Assembly: GCF_021390645.1 (NCBI RefSeq)
Contig: NZ_JAJEJT010000003.1
Coordinates: forward strand, 1-64,000
Direction of reading: 5' to 3'
DNA from: Paraburkholderia flagellata
GTDB lineage: Bacteria; Pseudomonadota; Gammaproteobacteria; Burkholderiales; Burkholderiaceae
DNA length: 64,000 bases
In this document: piece by piece, positions 32,636 to 41,632 of the stretch
Layout: each line of letters begins with the position of its first letter
Numbering within the stretch: position 1 is the stretch's first letter
Translations under genes and position numbers: made by a program
The notes under the pieces: generated by a model
Seen by the model: the letters and a program-made list of their open reading frames with translations, nothing else
Database searches by the model: none
What the model was told of the DNA's origin: nothing

Positions 32636-33690
32636 CGCGAGCGGCGGTGCCGCGTCTTGACCGGACCGGTCGAGTCGCGCACCACCAGTTCCGCGGGCAG
32701 CGTGATGCGCTGCGAAGCGGCGTCGATGCCGGCGATCTGCGCGAGCAGCGTATTGACCGCCGAGCGCGCCATTTGCTGGAACGGCTGGCGAATCGTTGTG
32801 AGGGCGGGATGAAACTGCTCGGACATGGGAATGTCGTCGAACCCGATCACGGAAATGTCGTCGGGCACGCGCAGGCCCGCTTCCCTGACCGCGGCGATCA
32901 CGCCGAACGCGCTCTGGTCGTTGGCCGTGAAGATCGCGGTGGGTGGATCGGAGAGGTTGAGCAGATCGAACGTGACGTCGAACGCCATCATTTGCGAGAG
33001 ATCGCCCGCGGCGACCAGCGCGTCTTCGCGCGGCAAGCCGAGCTTGGCGAGCGTGTCGCGATAGCCGCGTTGACGGTCGCGCACCCCCTCGATGGTTTCG
33101 TCGCCGGCGAGAAATGCAATGCGCTTGTGACCGAGTTCCGCGAGATGTTCGACCGCGAGACACGCGCCGCCGTAGTTATCGACGGATACCGAAGGAAAGC
33201 CCGTGAGCGTGCCGCGCTGATCGACCACCACCACCGGCACTTTGGCCGTGGCGAGCGCTTCGAGGCAGAGCGATTCGCGCGGCAGGATGGCGAGAATGCC
33301 GTCCGAAAACTGTTGAATCAACCCGAGCAGATCATGATGCGCATGGCGGTCTTCGTCGAACACGGTGTACACGAGCATTTCCATGCCCGCGCCGCGTGCC
33401 GCGCGGCCCGCGCCGAGCACCAGTTCGCTCGAGAACTGCGTGTCGAGCGTGGGCGTGATGATGCCGATGATGCCGTTGCGGCCGCCGGAAAGTTTCTGCG
33501 CAGTGCGGTTCACGACATAGCCGATATCGGAAGCGATTCTCAGCACTTCGTCGCGCGTTTCGCGCGACACGCCCGGGCGTCCGTTGAGCGCGCGCGACGC
33601 GGTCATCTGCGACACGCCGGCCAGCTTGGCGACGTGCTCAAGCGTGGGAGTTTGCTTTGCCATGCGTGGTGTGGGCTTACGAGAGGTCAT
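32614..33690 (-). CDS. LacI-family regulator of sugar locus 2
   Basis: The helix-turn-helix [22 protein letters not shown] lies at about 15-36 if the ATG at 33690 is used (358 residues). A GTG at 33702 or an ATG at 33663 are other possible starts; none has a clear ribosome site. The hinge and sugar-binding domain follow ([22 protein letters not shown]). It is divergent from importer operon 2, whose promoter carries TTAACGTTAA/TAACGTTA palindromes that are the likely operators. The C-terminal tail RHRRSRHQI is very basic. It converges with the VapC gene. Confidence 0.9.
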   Translation of the reverse strand: MTSRKPTPRMAKQTPTLEHVAKLAGVSQMTASRALNGRPGVSRETRDEVLRIASDIGYVVNRTAQKLSGGRNGIIGIITPTLDTQFSSELVLGAGRAARGAGMEMLVYTVFDEDRHAHHDLLGLIQQFSDGILAILPRESLCLEALATAKVPVVVVDQRGTLTGFPSVSVDNYGGACLAVEHLAELGHKRIAFLAGDETIEGVRDRQRGYRDTLAKLGLPREDALVAAGDLSQMMAFDVTFDLLNLSDPPTAIFTANDQSAFGVIAAVREAGLRVPDDISVIGFDDIPMSEQFHPALTTIRQPFQQMARSAVNTLLAQIAGIDAASQRITLPAELVVRDSTGPVKTRHRRSRHQIVST

Positions 33691-33903
33691 GTCTGCGAAC
33701 ACTCGCCCGTGACTCGCTTGTTGCTCCGCGGGTTAGTCACTAGTCACGTTAGCGATACCGTTTATGTGCTGGCTATTCTATCAGATGCGCGGTAATTCAA
33801 CCGCTCCCGAGCGCGCCAACCTTGCGCGCGGCGCAAGCTCCGGCGGGGGCTTCCGCGGGGGCCCACCAGGAAAATCCCGCATAGCCGTAGTACGCGTCTC
33901 AGC

Positions 33904-33934
33904 TTAACATCCATTAACGTTAAGGCTAACGTTA
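33904..33934. promoter_or_regulatory. Locus 2 operator module (TTAACGTTAA / TAACGTTA)
   Basis: It reads TTAACATC, two bases, TTAACGTTAAGG, one base, TAACGTTA and ends 51 bases before the binding-protein ATG at 33986. The palindromes have the central CG expected for LacI-family sites, and the divergent LacI gene is adjacent. A 28/31 match exists at 31547-31577. Confidence 0.75.
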
Positions 33935-33985
33935 AATCCGCAGGCAACTCAGGTAGCTCTCAAAATTCCATAAGAGGGGACAAAC

Positions 33986-35281
33986 ATGGCGTACCCAGGT
34001 TTCTCAAAGGCGCGGGCGATAGCCGGCGCCACGGCACTGCTGTTTTCACTGTCCGCGGTCGTTTCGAGCGCCGTTGCGGCGGATTCCAAAACGATCACGG
34101 TATGGGATCAACAGACCAATGCGTCGTCGAGCAAGATCATTCGCGACGCTTCGGAGCGCTTCGAAAAGTCGCAGCCGGGCTACAAGGTCGAGAATTCGCA
34201 CGTTTTGAACGAGGCCTACAAGACGAAGCTGAAGGTCGCGTTCGGCGCGAACCAGCCGCCGTGCGTGTTCGAGAACTGGGGCGGCGGCGGTCTGCAGGAG
34301 TATGTGAAATCCGGCCAGATCGTCGACCTCACGCCGTACCTGAACAAGGACCCGGCGTATCGCAGCCGCTTCATGCAGTCGTCGTGGAACGTCACGACGT
34401 TCGGCGGCAAGACCTACGGCGTAGCCGCCGAAAACGCGGCTGCCGCAGTGATCTTCTACAACAAGGAAGTGTTCAAGAAGTACGGCATCACGCCGCCGAA
34501 GACGTGGGATGAACTGATGCACGTCGTCGATGTGCTGAAGTCGCACGGCGTGGCAGCGTTCTCGCTCGCGAACAAGAACAAGTGGACGGGCTCGATGTAC
34601 TACATGTACCTCGTCGACCGTATCGGTGGTCCGCAAGTCGTGAGCGACGCGATCGAAGGCAAGGGCAAGGGCTTCGAAGATCCGGCGTTCATCGAAGCCG
34701 GCAAGCGCATTCAGGAACTCGTGAAGGCAGGCGCGTTCGCGCCGGGCATCAACGGTCTCGACTATGACTCGGGTGCTTCGCGCCGCCTGCTGTACACGGG
34801 CAAGGCTGCGATGGAACTGATGGGCGCCTGGGAAGCTTCGACGATCGCGAACGAAAATCCGACGTTTTCGAAGGATCTCGACTTCTTCCCGTTCCCGAGC
34901 GTGCCGGGCGGCAAGGGTGACCCGCGCGACCTGATCGGCACGGTGGGCGACGGCTTCCTGAGCATTTCGGCCGAGTGCAAGACGCCTGACGCCGCCTTCA
35001 AGCTGATCCAGTCGCTCACCGACGAGCAGGCGATGCAGGCACGCGCGTCGGATGACCACAAGCTCCCGCCGGTCAATAACGTCAAGATCGAAGATCCGTT
35101 CACGCAGCGTCTGCAGCAACTGCTCGCGGCGGCGCCGAGCGTGCAGCTCTGGTACGACCAGGCATTGCCGCCGGCACTGGGCGAACTGCACAAGGACACG
35201 ACGCAGGCGCTGTTCGGTCTGTCGCTCACGCCTGAGGCGGCTGCGCAGCAAATGGAAGCCGCTTCGAAGAAGGGCGGTTGA
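33986..35281 (+). CDS. CUT1 ABC importer, sugar-binding protein (locus 2)
   Basis: GAGGGGAC lies before the ATG. The 431-residue protein has a signal peptide (about 1-31, ending AVAA) and a CUT1 binding fold ([51 protein letters not shown] at about 152-175). Repeated aromatic residues ([19 protein letters not shown]) fit an oligosaccharide site. It is the first gene of a run with two permeases, an ATPase, GH3 glycosidase, aldose dehydrogenase and lactonase, which points to a xylo- or gluco-oligosaccharide. A strong hairpin follows the gene. Confidence 0.93.
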   Translation: MAYPGFSKARAIAGATALLFSLSAVVSSAVAADSKTITVWDQQTNASSSKIIRDASERFEKSQPGYKVENSHVLNEAYKTKLKVAFGANQPPCVFENWGGGGLQEYVKSGQIVDLTPYLNKDPAYRSRFMQSSWNVTTFGGKTYGVAAENAAAAVIFYNKEVFKKYGITPPKTWDELMHVVDVLKSHGVAAFSLANKNKWTGSMYYMYLVDRIGGPQVVSDAIEGKGKGFEDPAFIEAGKRIQELVKAGAFAPGINGLDYDSGASRRLLYTGKAAMELMGAWEASTIANENPTFSKDLDFFPFPSVPGGKGDPRDLIGTVGDGFLSISAECKTPDAAFKLIQSLTDEQAMQARASDDHKLPPVNNVKIEDPFTQRLQQLLAAAPSVQLWYDQALPPALGELHKDTTQALFGLSLTPEAAAQQMEAASKKGG

Positions 35282-35302
35282 TCTCCAGCACTCAAGAAAA
35301 GT

Positions 35303-35330
35303 CCGGCTGGCGCCGCGAGGCGCCGGCCGG
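35303..35330 (+). promoter_or_regulatory. Intercistronic hairpin after binding-protein gene 2
   Basis: A 12-bp stem with one wobble pair (35303-35314 and 35319-35330) is closed by a GCGA tetraloop of the stable GNRA class. No T-run follows. It occupies the same place as the hairpins after the binding-protein gene of locus 1 and likely protects the upstream mRNA. Confidence 0.65.
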
Positions 35331-35341
35331 CAGAAAAGCTC

Positions 35342-36259
35342 GTGAATATCGCACTTTCCGCTACACCTGAACGCCGGCTGAAGCTTTCGTCGCAAACGCT
35401 CGTGACGGTCGTGTTTCTTGCGCCGTCGCTGCTGCTGCTGGCCGTGTTCCTGCTTTATCCGCTCGTGTCCAGCCTGCGGCTGTCGCTGCTCGACTGGAAC
35501 GGCCTCGGCAACACCGCCCGCTATACCGGGCTCGCGAACTGGGCGCGGCTCGCCCACGATACGGTGTTCTGGCAATCGCTCAAGAACAACGTGATTCTCG
35601 CGGTCGCCTCGATCGTCATTCAGCTCCCTATCGCGCTCGCGCTCGCCGTGCTGTTGGAAAAGGCCGGCCGTGGCTCGCGCGTGCTCAAGGTGCTCTATTT
35701 CCTGCCACTGCTCATGTCGAGCGTGGCAATCGGCGTGCTGTTCAAGCAGATCTACGATCCGAATTTCGGACCCCTGAACGTCGCGCTGCAGGCGTTCGGG
35801 CTGGATGGTCTCGCGAAAGACTGGCTGGGCGACCCGCACTTCTCGCTTGGCGCGACCATTGCCGTGATCATCTGGCAGAACGCGCCGTTCTACATGATTC
35901 TGTTCCTCGCCGGCCTCTCGTCGATGCCGGCCGAAGTCAACGAAGCCGCGCTGCTCGACGGCGCTTCCGAGTGGACCATTTTCTGGCGCATCAAGCTTCC
36001 GCATCTGCAAGGCACGGTGCGCACCGCTGTGCTCCTGTCCGTGCTCGGCTCGCTGCGTTACTTCGATCTCGTCTTCGTCATGACCGGCGGCGGCCCCGAA
36101 GGCTCTTCCGAAGTGATGGCCACTTACATGTATCGCACGGTGTTCAGTTCGTTCCAGCTCGGCTACGGCAGCACCATCGGCTCGGCGATGTTCCTGATCG
36201 TTATCGCGGTGGCGGCGGTGTCGATGTACTTCACCCGTCGTTACGCAACCGAGGTCTGA
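35342..36259 (+). CDS. CUT1 ABC importer, permease 1 (locus 2)
   Basis: A GTG start at 35342 gives 305 residues; the ribosome site is weak (GCAGAAAAG). Six membrane helices and the EAA loop [26 protein letters not shown] near 199-224 identify the inner-membrane channel subunit. It pairs with the permease that starts three bases after its stop. Confidence 0.9.
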   Translation: MNIALSATPERRLKLSSQTLVTVVFLAPSLLLLAVFLLYPLVSSLRLSLLDWNGLGNTARYTGLANWARLAHDTVFWQSLKNNVILAVASIVIQLPIALALAVLLEKAGRGSRVLKVLYFLPLLMSSVAIGVLFKQIYDPNFGPLNVALQAFGLDGLAKDWLGDPHFSLGATIAVIIWQNAPFYMILFLAGLSSMPAEVNEAALLDGASEWTIFWRIKLPHLQGTVRTAVLLSVLGSLRYFDLVFVMTGGGPEGSSEVMATYMYRTVFSSFQLGYGSTIGSAMFLIVIAVAAVSMYFTRRYATEV

Positions 36260-36262
36260 ACC

Positions 36263-37093
36263 ATGAAGAAGAAATTCCGCTTCCCGCGTGTGGGGATTCC
36301 GCTCCTCGCGCTGATCTGGCTGGCCGTCACGACGATCCCGTTCATCTTCATGGTCGTGTCGAGCTTCAAGAGCCAGGAAGAAACCTTCGCGACGAACGTG
36401 TGGGCGCCGCCGACCCATCTGTTCTGGGGCAATTACGCGGCCGTGCTGCAGGGACCGTTCTTCACGTATTTCCGCAACAGCGTGTTTACGGTGGGCGTTT
36501 CCGTGGCGCTGATCGTCATCATCAGCGCGATGGCCGCCTATGTGTTTGCGCGCATGCGCTTCACGCTGAACAAGATGCTCTTCGGGCTCGTAGTTGCCGG
36601 CATGATCGTGCCGCTGCATGCCACGCTGGTGCCGATCTATCTGCTCACGCGCAATCTCGGTCTCTACGACACACCGTTCGCACTTCTCGGCCCTTATGTG
36701 GCTCTCAGTCTGCCGGTGTCGATCTTCATCCTGACCGAGTTCATGCGCCAGATTCCGCGCGAGCTCGAAGAAGCCGCTCAGCTCGACGGCTGCAGTCCGT
36801 TCCGCATTTTCTGGCGTATTTTCTTCCCGCTTTCGGGGCCGGGGCTCGCCACTGTGGCCATTTTCAACGGCATTGGTCTCTGGAACGAGTTCATCTTCGC
36901 GTACATGCTCACATCGACGGCCGAGCACCGCACGCTGCCGCTCGCGATCTGGGATTTCATGGGGCAATACGCGTCGAACATACCTTCGATGCTGTCTGTT
37001 CTCGTGCTCACGTCGTTGCCGCTGATCGTTGCCTACGCATTCGGTCAGGAGCGCGTGATCAAGGGGATGATGGCCGGCTCGCTCAAGGGCTGA
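36263..37093 (+). CDS. CUT1 ABC importer, permease 2 (locus 2)
   Basis: GAGG lies before the ATG, which follows the previous stop by only three bases. The 276-residue protein has six helices and the EAA loop [27 protein letters not shown] near 165-190. It completes the transmembrane part of importer 2. Confidence 0.92.
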   Translation: MKKKFRFPRVGIPLLALIWLAVTTIPFIFMVVSSFKSQEETFATNVWAPPTHLFWGNYAAVLQGPFFTYFRNSVFTVGVSVALIVIISAMAAYVFARMRFTLNKMLFGLVVAGMIVPLHATLVPIYLLTRNLGLYDTPFALLGPYVALSLPVSIFILTEFMRQIPRELEEAAQLDGCSPFRIFWRIFFPLSGPGLATVAIFNGIGLWNEFIFAYMLTSTAEHRTLPLAIWDFMGQYASNIPSMLSVLVLTSLPLIVAYAFGQERVIKGMMAGSLKG

Positions 37094-37127
37094 TCCGCTT
37101 CGCACACCGAACTTCGCATAAAACGAT

Positions 37128-38258
37128 ATGGCAAGCATTTCTCTCAATAACGTACAGAAGGCCTACGCGAGCGGCAACGCGGTGATTCGCGACGCCAACC
37201 TCGAAGTCGGCAAGAACGAATTCTGCGTGTTCCTCGGGCCGTCGGGCTGCGGCAAGTCCACGCTGCTGCGCATGATCGCCGGTCTCGAATCGATCACTGA
37301 CGGTGAGTTGCGCATCGACGGCCAACGCATGAACGAGGTCGAACCCGCAAAGCGCAAGGTCGCGATGGTGTTCCAGAATTACGCGCTCTATCCGCATATG
37401 AGCGTGTACGAGAACATGGCATTCGGTCTGCGTCAGGCGAAGGTCGACAAGGCCGTGATCGACAAGAAGGTGCGCAGCGCCGCTGCGGCACTGCAACTCG
37501 ATACGTATCTCGAACGCCGCCCTGCGGCGCTCTCCGGCGGCCAGCGCCAGCGTGTGGCGATCGGGCGCGCCATCGTGCGCGAGCCGGGGGTGTTCCTGTT
37601 CGACGAACCGCTGTCGAATCTCGACGCCGCGCTGCGCGTGCAGACGCGCACGGAAATCGCGCGTCTGCATCGCGAGTTCAGTGAAGCGAGCGCCGTGTAT
37701 GTAACGCACGACCAGGTCGAAGCGATGGCGCTGGCCGATCGCATCGTGCTCATGCAAGCAGGTGCGCACATGGAGCGGCACGGCAGCGTTGCGCAGGTCG
37801 GAGCGCCGCTCGATCTGTATCACCATCCGAAGAGCCGCTTTGTCGCGGGCTTCATCGGCTCGCCCAAGATGAACTTCTTCGCCGGCACGCTCGTGGGCGG
37901 CGACGATGGCGGCGTGGTCATCGACCTCGAAAGCGGCGAACGCGTGCGTGCGCGTGTGGACGGCTCGCGTGCGCGCGCTGGCATGAAGGTGACGCTTGGC
38001 GTGCGTCCGGAACATCTGCGCGTGGCCGTCGATCCGCGCAATGAACAGACGCTGGCGAGTCGTGTGAAGCTTGTCGAGCATATGGGCGAGCACAGCTATA
38101 TCCATGCGACGCAAACGGGCCAGGCCGCAACGACCCTGATCGCCAAGGTGCCCGGTGACAGCGCGTTGACGCACGACGAAGCGGTCAGCCTCGCGCTGCC
38201 ACCCGAGGCTTGCCACGTTTTCGACGATCACGACATGGCGCTGCGGCGTCTCATCTAG
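37128..38258 (+). CDS. CUT1 ABC importer ATPase (MsmK/UgpC-like, locus 2)
   Basis: The 376-residue protein shows Walker A GPSGCGKST at 37-45, signature LSGGQ at 135-139, Walker B VFLFDE at 155-160 and a C-terminal TOBE/OB domain. Motif positions are the same as in the locus 1 ATPase, so the two are close paralogues. Compared with it, this one carries an insert of about ten residues (AGAHMERHGSVAQVGAP, about 209-225) just before the TOBE region. Confidence 0.95.
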   Translation: MASISLNNVQKAYASGNAVIRDANLEVGKNEFCVFLGPSGCGKSTLLRMIAGLESITDGELRIDGQRMNEVEPAKRKVAMVFQNYALYPHMSVYENMAFGLRQAKVDKAVIDKKVRSAAAALQLDTYLERRPAALSGGQRQRVAIGRAIVREPGVFLFDEPLSNLDAALRVQTRTEIARLHREFSEASAVYVTHDQVEAMALADRIVLMQAGAHMERHGSVAQVGAPLDLYHHPKSRFVAGFIGSPKMNFFAGTLVGGDDGGVVIDLESGERVRARVDGSRARAGMKVTLGVRPEHLRVAVDPRNEQTLASRVKLVEHMGEHSYIHATQTGQAATTLIAKVPGDSALTHDEAVSLALPPEACHVFDDHDMALRRLI

Positions 38259-38317
38259 GCTGAGCGCGGCTAGCGCGGCGCGCCTGCGCAACGTCAATTT
38301 CAAAAGCACAACTAAGC

Positions 38318-38341
38318 AGACGGTGGGGAAAAGCACCGTCT
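38318..38341 (+). promoter_or_regulatory. Hairpin AGACGGTG/CACCGTCT before the GH3 gene
   Basis: Perfect 8-bp arms around a GGGAAAAG loop, 25 bases before the GH3 start codon. There is no T-run. It may tune expression of the glycosidase relative to the transport genes. Confidence 0.45.
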
Positions 38342-38365
38342 CGTGCAATACCAGGGAGTGAATCG

Positions 38366-40774
38366 ATGTCGCTTGAACACACCACTGAGGTTCCGGTTTA
38401 TCGACGCGCCGACGCGCCGACCGGGCAACGCGTGGCCGATCTGCTCGCGCGCATGACGCTCGACGAAAAAATTGCCCAGCTTCACGCCGCGTGGCTGAAG
38501 CTGTCCGCCGACGGCGAGCACAAGGCGCGGAGCATCGATTTCGCGCAAAGCGCCAACAGCCTCACTGTGGACCAGATTCTGGAGCATGGCCTTGGCCAGA
38601 TCACGCGTCCGCTCGGCACGCATACGGTCGACCCCAAAGAGGGCGTGCGCGCGCTCAACGAGCTGCAGCGCAAGATGGTCGAAGACACGCGCCTGGGCAT
38701 TCCCGTCATGTCGCACGAGGAATGCCTCGTCGGCCTGATGATCAAGGACGCTACGCTCTTTCCCTCGCCGCTGAACTACGCGGCGACGTGGAACCCGAGT
38801 CTCGTGGGGGAAGTCGGGCGCATCATCGGCGAGCAGGCGCGCTCGATTGGCTGCCATCAGGGTCTGGCGCCCGTGCTCGACGTGTCGCGCGATCCGCGCT
38901 GGGGCCGCACGGAGGAAACGCTCGGCGAAGATCCGTATCTGGTTGGCGTGCTCGCGTGCCACTACGTGAACGGCCTGCAAGGCGAGCGGCGCGATGTGCT
39001 CGCCACGCTCAAGCACTTCGTCGGTCACTCCGCAAGCGAAGGCGCCCGCAATCATGCGCCGGTGCACGTCGGCCCGCGTGAGTTGAACGACGTGTTCCTG
39101 CTGCCGTTCGAAATGGCGGTCAAGCTCGCGCACGCGGGCTCGATCATGCCGGCTTACCACGATATCGACGGCGTGCCTTGCCACGGCGACCGCACGCTGC
39201 TGCACGATACGCTGCGCGAGAAGTGGGGTTTCGAAGGTCTCGTCGTCGCGGATTATGCTGCCGTAGACCTGCTCTACAGCCATCATGCGGTGGCGCACGA
39301 CAGCGCGTCGGCGGCGGCGCTCGCGTTCAATTCGGGACTCGACGTCGAGCTGCCGGGGCACGAGTGCGCCGTCCATCTGAAGGAAGCGCTCGAACGCGGC
39401 GAGATCACCGAAGCGACGATCGACACCGCGGTTTCGCGCGTGTTGCGCACGAAGTTCGAGCTTGGCCTGTTCGAGAATCCGTACGTCGACCCGGAGCGCG
39501 TGGATGTGAAAGGCACGGCGGCTGCCGATACGGCGTACCAGGTCGCGCTCGAGTCAGCGGTCCTGCTGCGCAACGAAGGCGGCGTGCTGCCTTTGCATGC
39601 AGATGGCGCGGAGAAAATCGCGGTGATCGGCCCGACCGCCGACGACCCCCTTGCGCTGCTCGCCGGATACAGCTTCCCGGTGCACCTCATCAACTCGGGC
39701 GAGCAGTCGGTGGCTTCGATCGCGACGCCCCTGGGCGCACTGCGCGCGCTGCTCGGCGAGGAGCGCGTGCTGCATGCCAAGGGTTGCGACATCATCAAGG
39801 AACGCCGTGCGGGCGCGCCGGTTTTCCCGGGCGACGTGTCGCTCGACCTGAGCGGCAGCGCCAACCGCGACGAATTGATCAGTGAGGATACCGAAGGCAT
39901 TGCGGGCGCAGTCGAAGCCGCGCGCCAGGCGGGCGTGGCAATCGTATTCGTCGGCGATCTGGCGGGGTTGTTCCAGTCCGGTACGGTGGGCGAAGGGTCC
40001 GACACGGACAGCCTCGAACTCCCGGGCGTGCAACTGCAATTGCTCACGGCCGTGGTCGAGAGCGGTACGCCAACCGTTGTCGTGATGACGGGCGGCCGCC
40101 CGTACAACCTCGGTGGTCTCGAAGATCGCATTGCCGCGCAGATCATGGCGTTCGCGCCAGGCGAGCGCGGCGCCGAGGCGCTTGCCGATCTGCTGGTGGG
40201 CCGCGCCAATTTCAGCGGCCGCATGCCGCTCTCGGTGCCGAAGAGCGCAGGCGCCGTGCCGTATGTGTACAACCATCGCCTCAAGAGCGCGGGCACGCCG
40301 GTTGCCTACCACTTCGGAAGCCGCTATCCGTTTGGTTCCGGCCTTGGCTACACGCAGTTCCGCTACGGCGATCTCGCCGTGGCGCAACGCGAAGTCGCGC
40401 TGGAAGACGGCACGGTCGAACTGAGCTTCACGGTTGAAAACATCGGCGAGCGCGACGGCACGGAGATCGTGCAGATCTACGTGCGCGACCAGCACGCATC
40501 GGTGGCCCGGCCCGTGCGCGAACTGAAGGCGTTTGCGCGCGTGCCGCTCGCGGCGGGCGCGTCGGCGCGCGTGCGCGTGACGCTGCCGGTCGACATGCTC
40601 AATTTCACCGATGCTCGTGGCGAGCGCATCGTCGAGCCGGGCGAATTCGATTTGATGGTGGGCAGTTCGAGCCGCGACATCCATCTGCGCGGCACCGTCA
40701 CGGTCGCGGGCAACGCGGTGCGCACGCTCCCGCGTGACTGGCGCATGCTGAGCGCCGTCGAGGTCGTATCGTAA
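38366..40774 (+). CDS. GH3 beta-glycosidase (beta-glucosidase/beta-xylosidase)
   Basis: GGGAG lies eight bases before the ATG. The 802-residue protein has the GH3 N-domain (DPRWGRTEETLGEDPYLVG at 176-194, KHFVGH at 216-221, nucleophile D296 in LVVADYAAV), the GH3 C-domain (about 395-640) and a fibronectin-III-like end (EDGTVELSFTVENIGERDGTEIVQIYV). No signal peptide: it acts in the cytoplasm on imported oligosaccharides. The sequence does not separate glucosidase from xylosidase; the xylose-type dehydrogenase and lactonase genes right after it favour xylosidase. A terminator-like hairpin follows. Confidence 0.93.
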   Translation: MSLEHTTEVPVYRRADAPTGQRVADLLARMTLDEKIAQLHAAWLKLSADGEHKARSIDFAQSANSLTVDQILEHGLGQITRPLGTHTVDPKEGVRALNELQRKMVEDTRLGIPVMSHEECLVGLMIKDATLFPSPLNYAATWNPSLVGEVGRIIGEQARSIGCHQGLAPVLDVSRDPRWGRTEETLGEDPYLVGVLACHYVNGLQGERRDVLATLKHFVGHSASEGARNHAPVHVGPRELNDVFLLPFEMAVKLAHAGSIMPAYHDIDGVPCHGDRTLLHDTLREKWGFEGLVVADYAAVDLLYSHHAVAHDSASAAALAFNSGLDVELPGHECAVHLKEALERGEITEATIDTAVSRVLRTKFELGLFENPYVDPERVDVKGTAAADTAYQVALESAVLLRNEGGVLPLHADGAEKIAVIGPTADDPLALLAGYSFPVHLINSGEQSVASIATPLGALRALLGEERVLHAKGCDIIKERRAGAPVFPGDVSLDLSGSANRDELISEDTEGIAGAVEAARQAGVAIVFVGDLAGLFQSGTVGEGSDTDSLELPGVQLQLLTAVVESGTPTVVVMTGGRPYNLGGLEDRIAAQIMAFAPGERGAEALADLLVGRANFSGRMPLSVPKSAGAVPYVYNHRLKSAGTPVAYHFGSRYPFGSGLGYTQFRYGDLAVAQREVALEDGTVELSFTVENIGERDGTEIVQIYVRDQHASVARPVRELKAFARVPLAAGASARVRVTLPVDMLNFTDARGERIVEPGEFDLMVGSSSRDIHLRGTVTVAGNAVRTLPRDWRMLSAVEVVS

Positions 40775-40796
40775 GGGGAAGACGCGCGGCAGGTCA

Positions 40797-40833
40797 GGGC
40801 GGTGAGCGAGTCATGGCTCGCCGCCCCGTTTGG
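40797..40833 (+). terminator. Terminator-like hairpin between GH3 and SDR genes
   Basis: GGGCGGTGAGC (40797-40807) pairs with GCTCGCCGCCC (40816-40826) with one wobble pair around an eight-base loop; CGTTTG follows. The T-run is short, so partial read-through into the SDR and lactonase genes 30 bases away is likely. Confidence 0.5.
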
Positions 40834-40862
40834 GATCTTACAAGTCAAAACTGGAATATCTG

Positions 40863-41630
40863 ATGTCGTACGCAATCTATCCGAGCCTGGCGGACAAAAC
40901 CGTCGTTATCACCGGCGGCGGCAGCGGTATCGGCGCTGCGGTCGTCGAGGCGTTCGCGCAGCAAGGCGCCCGCGTGTTCTTCCTCGACGTGGCCGAACAC
41001 GATTCGCTCGCGCTTCAGGAAACGCTTCGTCATGCGAAGCATCCGCCGCTGTTCAGGCACTGCGATCTGCGCAGCGTCGACGCGATCGAAGGCGTGTTCG
41101 CTTCCATTGTCGATGTTGCGGGCCCGATCGACGTGCTCGTGAACAACGCGGGCAACGACGACCGCCATGATATCGGCGAACTCACTGCGAACTACTGGGA
41201 CGAGCGCATCGCCGTGAACCTGCGCCACCAGTTCTTCTGCGCGCAGGCTGCCGCGAGGGGCATGCGCCAGGCGGGGCGCGGCGTGATCCTGAACTTCGGT
41301 TCGGTGTCGTGGCACGTCGCATTGCCGAATCTGCCGATTTATCTGACTGCAAAGGCCGGCATTGAAGGCCTCACGCGCGGCCTTGCGCGCGATCTGGGCG
41401 GCGCGGGTATTCGTGTGAACTGCATCATTCCGGGCGCGGTAAAAACGCCGCGGCAAATGAACCTGTGGCAAACGCCGGAGAGCGAGGCGAAGGTGGTCGC
41501 AGGACAGTGTCTGCCACTGCGCATCGAGCCTGAGCACGTCGCGCGCATGGCGCTGTTCCTCGCTTCCGACGACGCCTCGCGCTGCTCCGGTCGCGACTAC
41601 TTCGTCGACTGTGGTTGGTACGGAGAATGA
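40863..41630 (+). CDS. SDR aldose 1-dehydrogenase, XylB-like (D-xylose dehydrogenase type)
   Basis: The 255-residue protein begins MSYAIYPSLADKTVVITGGGSGIGAAVV: a TGxxxGIG dinucleotide site at 17-24, NNAG at 94-97, catalytic S147, Y160 and K164. I recall the Caulobacter XylB D-xylose dehydrogenase as very similar in several stretches (IYPSL start, NNAGNDDRH, YWDERI.VNLRH, LASDDAS). It should oxidise xylose (or a related aldose) to the lactone with NAD+, the first step of the Weimberg route. The start 33 bases after a further in-frame ATG-like codon is preferred for family match. Its stop overlaps or adjoins the lactonase start. Confidence 0.82.
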   Translation: MSYAIYPSLADKTVVITGGGSGIGAAVVEAFAQQGARVFFLDVAEHDSLALQETLRHAKHPPLFRHCDLRSVDAIEGVFASIVDVAGPIDVLVNNAGNDDRHDIGELTANYWDERIAVNLRHQFFCAQAAARGMRQAGRGVILNFGSVSWHVALPNLPIYLTAKAGIEGLTRGLARDLGGAGIRVNCIIPGAVKTPRQMNLWQTPESEAKVVAGQCLPLRIEPEHVARMALFLASDDASRCSGRDYFVDCGWYGE

Positions 41631-41632
41631 CG

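Noticed and set aside
34046..37147. 1033-codon open frame on the minus strand across importer operon 2
   Set aside because: It is a mirror frame of strongly codon-biased genes on the plus strand, rich in Arg, His and Glu, with no domain or ribosome site. The plus-strand ABC genes are certain.
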